From the NCBI GenBank assembly GCA_949987565.1, contig OX465111.1, positions 14,766,549 to 14,830,548 on the forward strand: a DNA stretch of 64,000 nt, written 5' to 3'. Below the pieces are notes generated by a model. That model did no database searches and had not been told where the DNA came from. It was given only the letters and a program-made list of their open reading frames with translations. Position 1 is the first letter of the stretch. Each line of letters opens with the position of its first letter. Origin of the DNA: Luidia sarsii (Eukaryota > Echinodermata > Asteroidea > Paxillosida > Luidiidae). The position numbers and the translations under genes were made by a program. Positions 25,566 through 36,100 of this stretch are shown in pieces.

Positions 25566-26264
25566 ATGGACAATAAAGGTGCGGTCATCATTGTGGCAGG
25601 GTTCTTGATGTTATTCTCGGCGATCAAACATGGGAACAGCAAGGCTGCCTGCCCGCCGGGCCATGGCAATATCTGCCCCGGAACGGGCGACGGGACAAAT
25701 ACCGAGGGGCCCACTTCCCCCTCCTCGCCCTCTGCACTCTCGCCGGCACCTGTAGTCACCCCCACCTCTCAGAGCTCACCGACCGCCCCAACCCCATCGA
25801 CTACTCCGTTCTCTTCGCCCTCGCCACCCTCCGCACCACCCACTGAAGGGGAAGAGCAGACCGGTTATGCAACCGCCCAATCCACTTCGACATTTCCCTC
25901 CTCCGCCTCCTTCTCAACGGACCCTTCTACTGCTCCGTTCTCTTCGCCCTCTTCTCACCAAGAAGAGACCGTCGGAGGCAAAGGACGCACCGATTCGCCG
26001 CTGCCCTGCTCGCCCGCCAATGCTGCCGGGGCCCATGGCAGCCCGGCGGGCTTCTGTCTGGCCCGGCACATCTTCAAGCAGATGCAAGTCCGACACCCCA
26101 CGCCGTGCTTCATCGCCTGCTCCAGGGAGCCGCGTTGTCGCTCCTTCAACCTGCGGGGCTCCGAACCCACTTACAACTGTGCCCTCAACAACGCCACGCG
26201 TTCCATGGACGCAGAGAATTTTGTTCGCGAGGAAAACTGCGCATATTACGAATTCATCGTCTAA
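25566..26264 (+). CDS. Small secreted PAN/Apple-like protein with mucin-like stalk
   Basis: A single open exon of 232 aa. Residues 7-20 form a hydrophobic segment (VIIVAGFLMLFSAI) that fits a signal peptide. Residues about 45-140 are dominated by Ser, Thr and Pro with imperfect repeats of STxPFSSPS, a likely O-glycosylated stalk. Residues 148-232 hold Cys at 148, 164, 181, 185, 191, 205 and 225 with PCFIACSREPRCRSFN and NCALNNAT, the C-x3-C-x5-C-RSFN pattern of PAN/Apple domains. An N-glycosylation sequon is at 209. Such domains bind protein or carbohydrate outside the cell; the ligand here is unknown. The exon is far more GC-rich than its flanks and has a polyadenylation signal 183 bases after the stop. 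Upstream exons or a larger gene cannot be ruled out. Confidence 0.72.
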   Translation: MDNKGAVIIVAGFLMLFSAIKHGNSKAACPPGHGNICPGTGDGTNTEGPTSPSSPSALSPAPVVTPTSQSSPTAPTPSTTPFSSPSPPSAPPTEGEEQTGYATAQSTSTFPSSASFSTDPSTAPFSSPSSHQEETVGGKGRTDSPLPCSPANAAGAHGSPAGFCLARHIFKQMQVRHPTPCFIACSREPRCRSFNLRGSEPTYNCALNNATRSMDAENFVREENCAYYEFIV

Positions 26265-26446
26265 TTGCTTTCTCGCTTATTTCGGATGCTTACTAAAAAC
26301 AAAACAATTATGTTGTCTGTTTCAGCGAAGTACCAACGAAAAACAGTGAATGTGAACATTCCGTGTGTTCTACTATCACCTTCTGATATCATTCGAAACT
26401 AATCTAAAAATACAAATTTAAAACTGGTTTTTCGTCGGCGGAACTC

Positions 26447-26452
26447 AATAAA
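26447..26452 (+). terminator. Polyadenylation signal of the PAN-like gene
   Basis: A canonical AATAAA lies 183 bases past the stop codon on the same strand, in AT-rich sequence. It supports the view that the open frame at 25566-26264 ends a real transcript. Confidence 0.6.
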
Positions 26453-27159
26453 TGTAACCACATTTGGTTAATTAACTTACCAATTATAAAATGGATGTGC
26501 AGCCAACACTTGCAGTAACAGAGGAACCAGACGGATTCAGATCGGCATAATTGAAACTGTGGAAAAGATACAAGAGGATGTTATGGTGTATTATATCTTT
26601 CTTATACAGCAACCTGACCTAACACAACATTTCATAGTCTTAACACTTCAGGCCAGGACACAAACAAGTATTTTTTAAGGCTCGGGCGGTGTCATGAAAA
26701 ATGTTTCATGCTTTCATTGGTTCGACTCAACTACTAACGTATGGTAAAAAAATATCTTGGTACGTATTCACTTTTCTGCTCTATACAAATTACTATTTTT
26801 CAAAGTTTTAAGAAAATGCACTAAAATAACAAAAAGGGTTGTTTTGGTAGGCAAACAAGTTTTCTTTTCAACAAATTGAAAGAATAAAACAATATCAAGG
26901 GAATATGGGTATATCGGGTGCTGGCTAGATATCACGGAGGCCTAGTACAACCCTATGTAAATTCGCTAGCTTGCTATTGCGATCTATTGGTTGACCAGTT
27001 GGGGGGAGAGAAAACATGGACTAACAGAAGGAACGAGAGATAGCAGAAAACTAGAAAAAAAGTTACACTTTATGCTCTGCCTGTAAAAGTAGAAAAATGG
27101 GAGAAAGGTAGAACTAAACGAAGAAAATGTAAAATTAATAAATGAAATGTACCATTTCT
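26453..27159. other. AT-rich intergenic sequence
   Basis: No exon or clear repeat is visible. Confidence 0.35.
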
Positions 27160-27362
27160 GTTCATAAACTTTAATACTCGCGAGTAATAAAATATTTCTT
27201 ACACTAGAGAACGGTGCGTAAACCGTGACGGTTTTTTTTTCTATTTTCTCAGATTGCCATTAGCTAAAGCCGTCGCAGTATTGCATTTTCGGAATGTTTT
27301 ATGGTCTAACACACAAACTGTGGCAATCTTTTGACCTTTACCAATGTTGTCTAGTAGTTTAA
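27160..27362. repeat. Rep-H right-hand fragment
   Basis: The sequence from CACTAGAGAACGGTGCGTAA to TTTACCAATGTTGT matches the right half of the Rep-H element at 45904-46236. Its own left half is not evident. Confidence 0.7.
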
Positions 27363-27490
27363 GGTTCTTCTGTAGGCGTCTTGTCTGAAAGCTTTGGGTC
27401 ACGACGTGCATTATACATTAAACAATACAGGGATCGAATGATCAACTGAATGAACGATACGCAGACCAATTCTGGGTCCCGGAGTTTTAA

Positions 27491-28056
27491 AGGGTCTGTG
27501 CAATTAAAATTGTGTTACTTAAATCCATGCTACAGAACTGCTTTGCAATGTTGCTAACAATCAAACTGCTTTAACACTCATTCTGGGATGTATTTGCAAG
27601 TTTTAAATTTTTATGCTAATGAGAATTTCAATATTCATGAGCAAATTTGTGATGTCATCACATGATCATGCAACAGAAACTCAATGGGCTGTGTACAAAA
27701 GTTTCTGAAAATTTCAGGGTTTTTTTCATGTAAACCTATCCCTAAACCTGTTGATCTACTGTCAAACTGTATGCTTCATAATCATTTAGTGAAGGAGGTA
27801 TTCATCAAACCTAATCCAGAGGGATTAATTTGCAGTTTGATATTTAATGTGTTTCTTATGTTTTAAACTGTGGGCTCCTGACATGACCTTACAATAGCGC
27901 CCTCATTTTTATAAGGAAATTTCTAAAGGTGAAAAAGATTACCAATTTCTGACTCTGATGAAAAAAAAACTTGCCAATAAACATGTTCATACATTTCAGA
28001 TCCCTAGATGAAAGCAGAAGATGAGCTTTACATGTGATATTCATTGCACAGACCCT
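27491..28056. mobile_element. 566-bp MITE with TTAA-type flanks
   Basis: Perfect 14-base inverted ends (AGGGTCTGTGCAAT and its complement) are flanked by TTAA on the left and TTGA on the right. The interior is AT-rich and non-coding. It is distantly similar to Rep-H at the tips. Confidence 0.75.
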
Positions 28057-30567
28057 TTGATACGACAACTCAACTGAACATAGCATAACATAGTGAACCG
28101 AACTGCGAACGTTAGGCGTTGCCGACGGCGCCTGTAGACCAACTGCGCACAGTATAGTATTCTCCAGTAACCGGTTTTCGACGATATAAGGACTTTTCTT
28201 CAAACTGAACAATGTGGACGAAAGTATCACACTAAAAGAGGTCTCAGTCACTTTCTCCACACCACAGACTATAAGAATAATCATAGAGAAGGTTGATCAA
28301 GCCTGTCACTTCCGTAAGATTACCCAGTTTTGTTGACGTCCGCGGCGCACCGCGCAGTAAGCACCGTGACCTATTTCCGTCGGTGGTGTTTAGTAAGGTG
28401 TCCCAGTGCAGCCAAACGCAAAATAAATTCTTAAAATAACTCGAAATGCTGTGTGGCACTTTAAAATTCTTCCCTGTATGTTTTTTTGTGTTCATCTTTG
28501 GGGTTTTTTTTCGACACTGCTTCTAACACTTTTCTCAAATCATTCATAATTTATGCTTAAAACGTATTGGTCTGGTTGATGTCTTCTTTTGTGACGTTTA
28601 AAAAAAATCCACAATCTTCTTTCTCACTGCTTCTTCGGTTATGACCTTTCCCAATGTCACTCCAGAGACACATTTCCTCCTTCTTGGTACTTTCTCTAGC
28701 TGTGCTTTTATTTTTTTTCATTTTTTATAAAAGCCTATTTGGCCATGTTACTTTTTGTCTTTAAATAATAATAAAAAAATAAATAAAAAAAATTATATAA
28801 GCGAGACGCCCTATAGGAGCCTGCATAGTTTTTACCCAGAACGGACTGCCTCAAGTTGCGTGATATATTTTTTTTCTACGGATGTTGGGGTTTGTTATGG
28901 TACACTCAGATCAGTTTTTTTAGGACCAACAATAAAGAAAACTGGAGCTTCGAAGACAACTGCCAATTTTGTGCCTAGGAAAATAGACCCCAAAAGAGCA
29001 ACTTTTTGAATCACACGAGTTTGACCTACTGGAAAAGCCTTAACTTTCCACATTTTCGGTGACGGACAAGAGCAGGAAACCAACTGTAAGATACGAAGTC
29101 TGAGATCGTTATACGGAGTTGTTTTCATCGTGCGATGTGAGTTAGAAGGCTAAGCGCCGAAAACGTGTACCGTCGAAAACGGGGGTTCCCAAGATACAGT
29201 AAGAAACTTATAAAGACAGCCTACATAAAAGAACTAAAGCATGACTGAAATTCCAATCAGCCCTGCAGCCGCAGACGAACTTTCAAAGGGAACACAAGAA
29301 TGCTTCACAGCAGATGCACACCAGTAAAAGGTATGGGAGAGGTTTCCTTTGGTTGCATTTGATTTACACATTCTTCGGGTCTACACGGTCAGGCCCAGTT
29401 GGCAGTTCCCAGTCAGTTTTTCCTTTGTTTGATTGTCTTAACCGGACTAAAATGTCAAAACATGAGCCTGAGCCTATAGGCCTAAACCCACGGTATAAAA
29501 AAGGACCAATACAATACAGTAGTTATGTGTCACGCCCTGAGCACGAATAAGCAGACGTAGCCTATATTTTTTCTGCACTTGTAGACGTGTACAACAACGA
29601 GTCATTATAGCACGGGATTTCTTATTACTATTAATGTCGGCCTGCACTCGGATGTATTGCAGTAACGTAACAACTCCTACAGCTTTTGAGCGAGGATTTT
29701 TCGAAGTTAAATTTCAGCATCTTACCTTTGTCGCTGGTCATTGCGCATCGTTCCTACATTTTCCCTCCCTTTCTCACGCCAGGCAGTCAGCTAAATGACA
29801 CTCATTCGTTGCCAAGAAACGGGCTCTTTGCCATTTCAAATGTTCTCTCCCGCCTGCCAAAGTTGAATTCTGCGCGCCATTTCTCAGACAGACGACAACT
29901 GTCTCGTGCTCGTCATAAGGGGACCAGACTGCGCGTGCGATACGGCGTGCTTTAGTCTCATACCCTGTCTCCACACGATTGTCACGCGTTGACATGAACG
30001 CGGTGAGCCTGTGGTGCGATCCATTGGCTACGTCTGGAAATATCACACAACGCTTGCTAGCGGCTTTCGTATGCCAGCATGCGATTCGAAGCCGTAGTCA
30101 ATGATCTATAACAGAGCCTTAGTCTTTTTTCGAGTCGTAGATAAGTAGTTGAATACAGCCTTTCAGACTCATTTCACATTAAACATACATGTTTTTGAAT
30201 GTATCACGCTCAGTAAATTACAACTGTTTTTCTTGGGGGGGCATGAACCTTTTGCAGGAAATTACATGTAGTTAGGCCGAAATCCTGCACTACATCATAA
30301 TATTAGATTGACTTTGACATTCTTTATGGCAAGGTTTTTTAAATGCAAGTCACACCCTAAATCATTTACTTGAACTCATAATACAAGCCCTGAACTATGG
30401 CCAACAAGTTTAGCCACAACTAGGCCTATACCAGTCATGGTTACACCTTTCCAGTGACACTCCACTTTACTTTACTTCAATGGATCTGCATTTTGCACTT
30501 TTCATGAAACAAACAAACAAAAACAATAATGCGGACACACACTTTCAACTGCAATAAAAATCACCAT
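28057..30567. other. No gene recognised
   Basis: AT-rich single-copy sequence. No domain-bearing frame is seen on either strand. Confidence 0.35.
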
Positions 30568-30573
30568 TTTATT
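30568..30573 (-). terminator. Candidate CRAT polyadenylation signal
   Basis: On the minus strand this reads AATAAA and is followed within about 40 bases by a GT-rich stretch (GTGTGTGTC). It is the first AATAAA I see downstream of the CRAT stop at 32659, implying a 3' UTR near 2.1 kb. An ATTAAA near 31,700 is a possible earlier site. Transcript data would decide. Confidence 0.35.
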
Positions 30574-31488
30574 AAACTTAAAAGACAGACACACAAATAA
30601 ATTTAAAATTGCATTGTTAGTTGTAAAATGTCCTGTTTTGTCCAGGTTTACATAGAATTCCATCAATAGCAATTCCTCCACATTGATAAAAAATACCGTT
30701 GTATTTACAACATTCCTTGTGACATTTTGTAATTTACGCAAACATGTACACATGATGCAGTAAGGTAAATTTTAGAACAAAGAAATTAAAGAATTCTTTA
30801 AAATAAATTCCCCAAAGTAAGGATTACTGAAATGAGCAACACGGAGGACAGTTGCTGAAAGCATTAATCTCCCGGGAAACAAGCAGGAAGTGGCTACGTA
30901 AAACAAGGATGGACTGGCAAGCAGGAGAACAAAGGACACCAGCAATTCTCCACTGCACTGCTGATGGACTGAAATATGGAACACTGCTTTATCTCAAAGT
31001 ACTCAAATTACAATCACGTATTTCCTTGGATTTGCAGAGGCAGGAGATGATATTTTTAGACAGTCTGCTGATGCTCTTCATCACTGCATCTGATAAAGAC
31101 ATTGTCACTCCAGATGCTCATGCATTCTGAACCAAGTGTTAGTTTATATCGCACTTTTCCTCTTGTATTTACCCGACTAACAACAAACAGCTACCCAGTA
31201 TTTCACTCAAAAGGTTTCGATCCGGATCTGATGATACATCCATGCTATAGATCATTGTGACCTCACATGTGTATATCTTTTTTTCTTGCATTATTCAGCC
31301 ACCTCAAGGTTAGAGGTCACTCAAAGATGAGTGGGATCTACATTTTCAAAGGAGACAGGAAAATCGTGCTTCGAAAAGGCTCACATAACCAGACAAGAAA
31401 CCACAATTTGCTTAAAAATAAAACCAAAAACCCTTGAAGTCCTACAGCCGTGCATCTCATTTGCCTGCCTAAATTCCACATGGATCCC

Positions 31489-31617
31489 ACTTAGGCCGTG
31501 TCCAAAACGGGCTTCCAGAGCTACGGCTATGGCTATTGTCTTCGCATCCCTGTTTGTTTCCAATGAAGCGAAGATCTAGCCGTACCTCTAGACAACAGAT
31601 TCAGACACGGCCTAAGT
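31489..31617. mobile_element. 129-bp MITE
   Basis: Perfect 14-base inverted ends (ACTTAGGCCGTGTC) enclose about 100 bases. It sits in the probable CRAT 3' UTR, so its hairpin could be present in CRAT mRNA. Confidence 0.75.
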
Positions 31618-32229
31618 TTGGACAGTCCATCACCAACTACACGTGGAATAAGCACACACTCTACGAGTGAAAAAATGTGCCACATCACACAGTATCTGAC
31701 TTTAATGGTAATAAAGCAGAGGTTCCCACTTACATGTACATTATATATTAGATTATCACATTGCAATGGAGGACAAGGAGCATACTAATTTTACTGTTTA
31801 AACTTTAAAGCAAATGTACTTTTTACTTTTGAGACCCTTGGCAAACAGAAGACAAAATTGGATACAAGGACTTCCTCTATATCCACTTTGGCCGTGGCTG
31901 TGACTCTGGCTATGGCGTTCGTGCATAAGACCAGAAACGTTTGCTTCCGTTTCGAAGTGACATTTATAATGATATACCGCAGCTTCAACAAATGACTGCC
32001 AGTTATTTTTTCAGCCTTTGGAAGACAGAGGCAACGCAAGAGGCCAGGCCTCACACAAGGCTTGGAAAAGCGACTGGACAGACATTACGCACAGAAAAAC
32101 TGTAGCAAACACCTTTGAACCAATGAAGTTTGTGTGATATAGGCTCCAATTAATACAACAATTAAATGTGCCTAAACAACGGGAAATCCAAGCTTAAGAA
32201 TTCATCGATGTGTTACCAAAATATTGCTC

Positions 32230-32460
32230 CAAACTGCTCACTGACTTCAAAGACTCAAATTGCAAATCAAAAACATTGAGAGGGCCCAACATTTTTAAAC
32301 TCATGTACTGTAGCAGAATTATTCTAAAAGGCAGCCTTTCAAATTTCTGCCCTTGGGAAAGGTCCTGCTAAGATAGCAAACTCAGTGTAATGAGGGTTGG
32401 CCCTACTCGATATAAAACCTTCATTGAATTACATTCTCCACGATGCAAACAACATAATAT
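32230..32460. repeat. Rep-B and Rep-D fragments
   Basis: A Rep-B piece (AACTGCTCACTGACTTC to GGTCCTGCTAAGA) is followed at once by a Rep-D piece (TGAGGGTTGGCCCTACTCGA to TTGAATTACATTCTCC). Both lie just past the CRAT stop codon. Confidence 0.6.
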
Positions 32461-32658
32461 CATATCGGTGAAACCTCACTCACTCTGAACGTTTGAGGTG
32501 GATTATTGCATGAATTCCACATCTGTTGTTGTGACATTATGATAGGCAATGTTTTCTTTGCCACTTTTCGAATTTGTTCTCAGTAAAAAATTTCCCTTTT
32601 TGACACTATGAAGGGGACATTTCTTCCAGTTTTCACCACCAACGGCAATCGATCGCGC

Positions 32659-32877
32659 CTATAACCTGGACTGTGGGGGCGCCCTCACCAGGACACGCTG
32701 CATATCCAGAAGACTCTCGGCCAGCCGATGTGAAAACTTCTCCGAGTCCGTCTCAGGGACGGTATTGAAGGCCGTCACGCCAAAGTTGATGTGGTCATCC
32801 TGGGGGTTGTAGCAGACGCCGTAGCCGTCGGGCACCACGGGCCCAAAGATCATGGTCAGGTCGTGTTTGGCCGGCAC
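32659..32877 (-). CDS. CRAT: CRAT terminal exon with PTS1-like tail
   Basis: The last exon starts at VPAKHD directly after the LSTSQ of exon 13, includes FGPVVPDGYGVCYNP, and ends QSRL-stop. SRL fits the (S/A/C)(K/R/H)(L/M) peroxisomal import consensus; human CRAT ends AKL. Residues 572-643 come from this exon. Confidence 0.93.
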   Translation of the reverse strand: MPAKHDLTMIFGPVVPDGYGVCYNPQDDHINFGVTAFNTVPETDSEKFSHRLAESLLDMQRVLVRAPPQSRL

Positions 32878-33068
32878 CTGGTGCAAACCAAACAAACAGA
32901 AACATGACTTTGAAATTCGACTAAAATTAATACAAAAAATTTGTTGCTTACTTAATCAATTAATCAAATATATAGGGGCCTGATATTGTGATCTGAGCAG
33001 GACCTTTCACAAAGGCAGATTATGCCTCTCAGAGGAAGAGGAAAAGGGGAAAGATGGAGAGAGAGAGA

Positions 33069-33102
<34 letters not shown>

Positions 33103-36100
33103 CAGGGAGAAAGGGAGAGAGAGAGAAGGGGGAGAGAGAGAGGGAGAGAGAGAGGGAGAGAGAGAGGGGAAGAGAAAGAAAGAGAGAGAGAGGGGGAGAG
33201 AGTGAGAGAGAGAGAAAGAGAGAGCGAGAGGGAAATAGAGAGAGGATGCTCATGGGAGGGAGGATGAGAAAGAGAGGTAGAGGAAGAGAGAGGTAGAGGG
33301 AGAAAGAGAGGAATAGAGGTAGAGAAAGGACACTAGGTCCCACTAGGACTCCGTCACTGCCTTTGTACCTGGCTGGTGGAGAGACGGAAGTGCGTGCTGG
33401 CAATGTAGGAGGTGTCCATGAAGATCTCAGGGACGTTCTTGCCTTGCTCGATGGCGATCAGCTTCAGGCCAAGCAAGTGTCTATCTATGGCGTCTCCATT
33501 GATTGCCTGGTCCAAACAACATACAACAACACGCATTGATTTCCACATCCACAAGGAAGTCACAAACATTTAAAGGACTTGATGTAGTGATCCTTGCAGG
33601 ACCATTCTCAAAAGGCAGAGAGAGAAAGATTCGGCAAGGATCATATAAACACCTAGCTCATTAACTTTGTAAGATGTTCGTTTTTTAGTCCGTAATTAGT
33701 CAAGGGTTAGCAATTTTTTTAACATAACTTGTATGAAGTCCAAACACTTCAGCAAACTCCTGTCTTATTTCAAATAGGTCATCAATCATGATCTTTAAGT
33801 TTAACCCACAGAGATAACCAGACCAATTCATTTACTACTTACAGCATTTGTGTATTCCCGATGAGCTTGTATGGCCTTCCTCATAAAGTGTGCTTTCTCA
33901 CTGGCCTGTTGAAAATCCACAAGTTTAATCTCGTCACACAAAGTGAGGTTTCAACAATCTCCTAAAACCACAGCAATAATGCAAAAGCAATACTTAATGT
34001 GCTGTTTGTGTTTCAGTCCGACTATGTGCTGAATTGTTGTGATTGATTGTGGTTTGAATATCTGCTTCTTGCATAGTTGTACTTGTTTGCTTGTTTTCTG
34101 TTTGTCTGTCTGTCTGTTTGTTTGTTGTTTGTATGGCCTTTGTAAGATTGTACTTCTCTTCTTTTGTTTTAATGTATGTTGGTTCTATGAATGATATCCA
34201 TTTTTTATTTAACTATTTCATTGTAAATTAATTTATCAAATTAGTATTTTATTTATTTATATATATCTCCCTGTAACTGGCATTTTGTTTGCTGTTGGAT
34301 GAGATTAATAAATAATAATAATAATAATACAAGACACCAAAAACGACGACAAGGAACATTGCAGCCTTTGAGAAAGATCCTCCTAGGGTCTAAACGAAAC
34401 GGACATTCGCATCAGGACATATGATTAAAAGTGTTCTTTTGACCAATATAATTTTGGGTGATCTGATTACTGACCCAAGTGACAGTGTGTCAGCATTGCC
34501 CTGTGTCAGATGCCCTTATCTGAATGGTCTGATGCTTAATGGCATCTGAAAGCTATTGTATTGCAGTTTTATGTTAAAATGAAAGGGGAAAAGATAAAAA
34601 CCCTACACCAAAGAAACCAAAGAAGAAAAAGGCCACAATTACACTAAATGGTAAAAAGGAGCGCCTGCAATAGGCCTACAGGACATCTCCCTGTGTTTAC
34701 TTATTCAGAAAAAATGCCAATTTTTGTTAGTCAACAAAAAATTAAGGGGACAAGGCTGTTACAAACAGGGATTTCGATTCCTGGACAAGTTGGCCGAGCC
34801 AAAGAGCTGAAATCTCTATGTATTGAGCATGTGTTGTGGCCGTCTTAATTGATTCAATTTCTCTGTTTGACTCGATACTGTGAATACTTGTGCACTTGAT
34901 CAGACCAAGCAGTTTAGCATGTAACTAAATCAGTTCAGCGGTCAATTTCACTTAACTAATTATAACGTACGATCAATCGCAAGACGATGAGCAATGCACA
35001 GAAACTATACGGTATATCAGCCCATACAGTGCATCACAAATAAAAATGGGTTATCCATTGTAATTTGAGTAATGATGTATCATAAGGCTTTGTGAAATGC
35101 ACCCTTGAGGATGTACCCACACCAGTTCTTGGTAAGGACTGCCAAACTGCACAAGAGGTCCTATTGACTTTCATACACCCTAGGCATCGTACTCACCCAT
35201 ACACATACCCAGTACTAACCCATACACATACCCAGTACTAACCCATACACATACCCAGTACTAACCCATACACATACCCAGTACTAACCCATACACATAC
35301 CCAGTACTAACCCATACACATACCCAGTACTAACCCATACACATACCCAGTACTAACCCATACACATACCCAGTACTAACCCATACACATACCCAGTACT
35401 AACCCATACCCATACCCAGTACTAACCCATACACATACCCAGTACTAACCCATACACATACCTTTTTGGTGTCATCCTCCATGGCACGAGCAAAGATGTC
35501 CGAGTCCACAGATGCTGATCTGATGGTGTCTGTACGGCCATACTTGAATTTTCTCAAGGAGGCACTCTCATATGTCGCAGTGGAATGTCCATACAACCTG
35601 GAGAGAAAGAAAGATTCAAAACTATTTCCAGAGGAAAAAATCTCCCTACATCTCATTTAGTTTATTTTTTTAGTTTAGTTTATTTCTTTTCCACAGCATC
35701 AACCAACAAAGCACATATCACAGAATGTACATCACAAAGAATGAATAGGCAAAATTAATAGGGAAAGGACTGGCACATTAAGTTATAACTTAATATAAAT
35801 AAACGTGAATGTGATACCTTATTCCTACAAATTCAACCTTATTCCTACAAATTTTGAAAATGGCACATTATTAAAACCAAAAATTGTGTGGTGGTCATGG
35901 GCACTGAAGAACAGCCCCGTTGCAAAGTGGTTAATGAGAATTAATTCCATCTGCATTTGTTGGTCTGTTCTGTCACATGGCTGCTACCCTAAGGGAGCAT
36001 TGCCACCTTCTTCGTCATTGGTCTTTGAATCGTCTACGCACACGGGTCAGCCGCTTCAATGCGGCCATGCATCGCTAGGGCCTACGTCCATCTCCAGCCT

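Larger units (their letters stand above)
30574..32658 (-). other. Probable CRAT 3' UTR or downstream flank
   Basis: This AT-rich sequence has no convincing coding exon. It includes a fold-back element at 31489-31617 and fragments of Rep-B and Rep-D near 32230-32460. The assignment as 3' UTR rests only on the lack of an earlier AATAAA. Confidence 0.3.

Noticed and set aside
35196..35461. CRISPR-like array
   Set aside because: The 23-bp units are directly adjacent without unique spacers, and the DNA is clearly animal.
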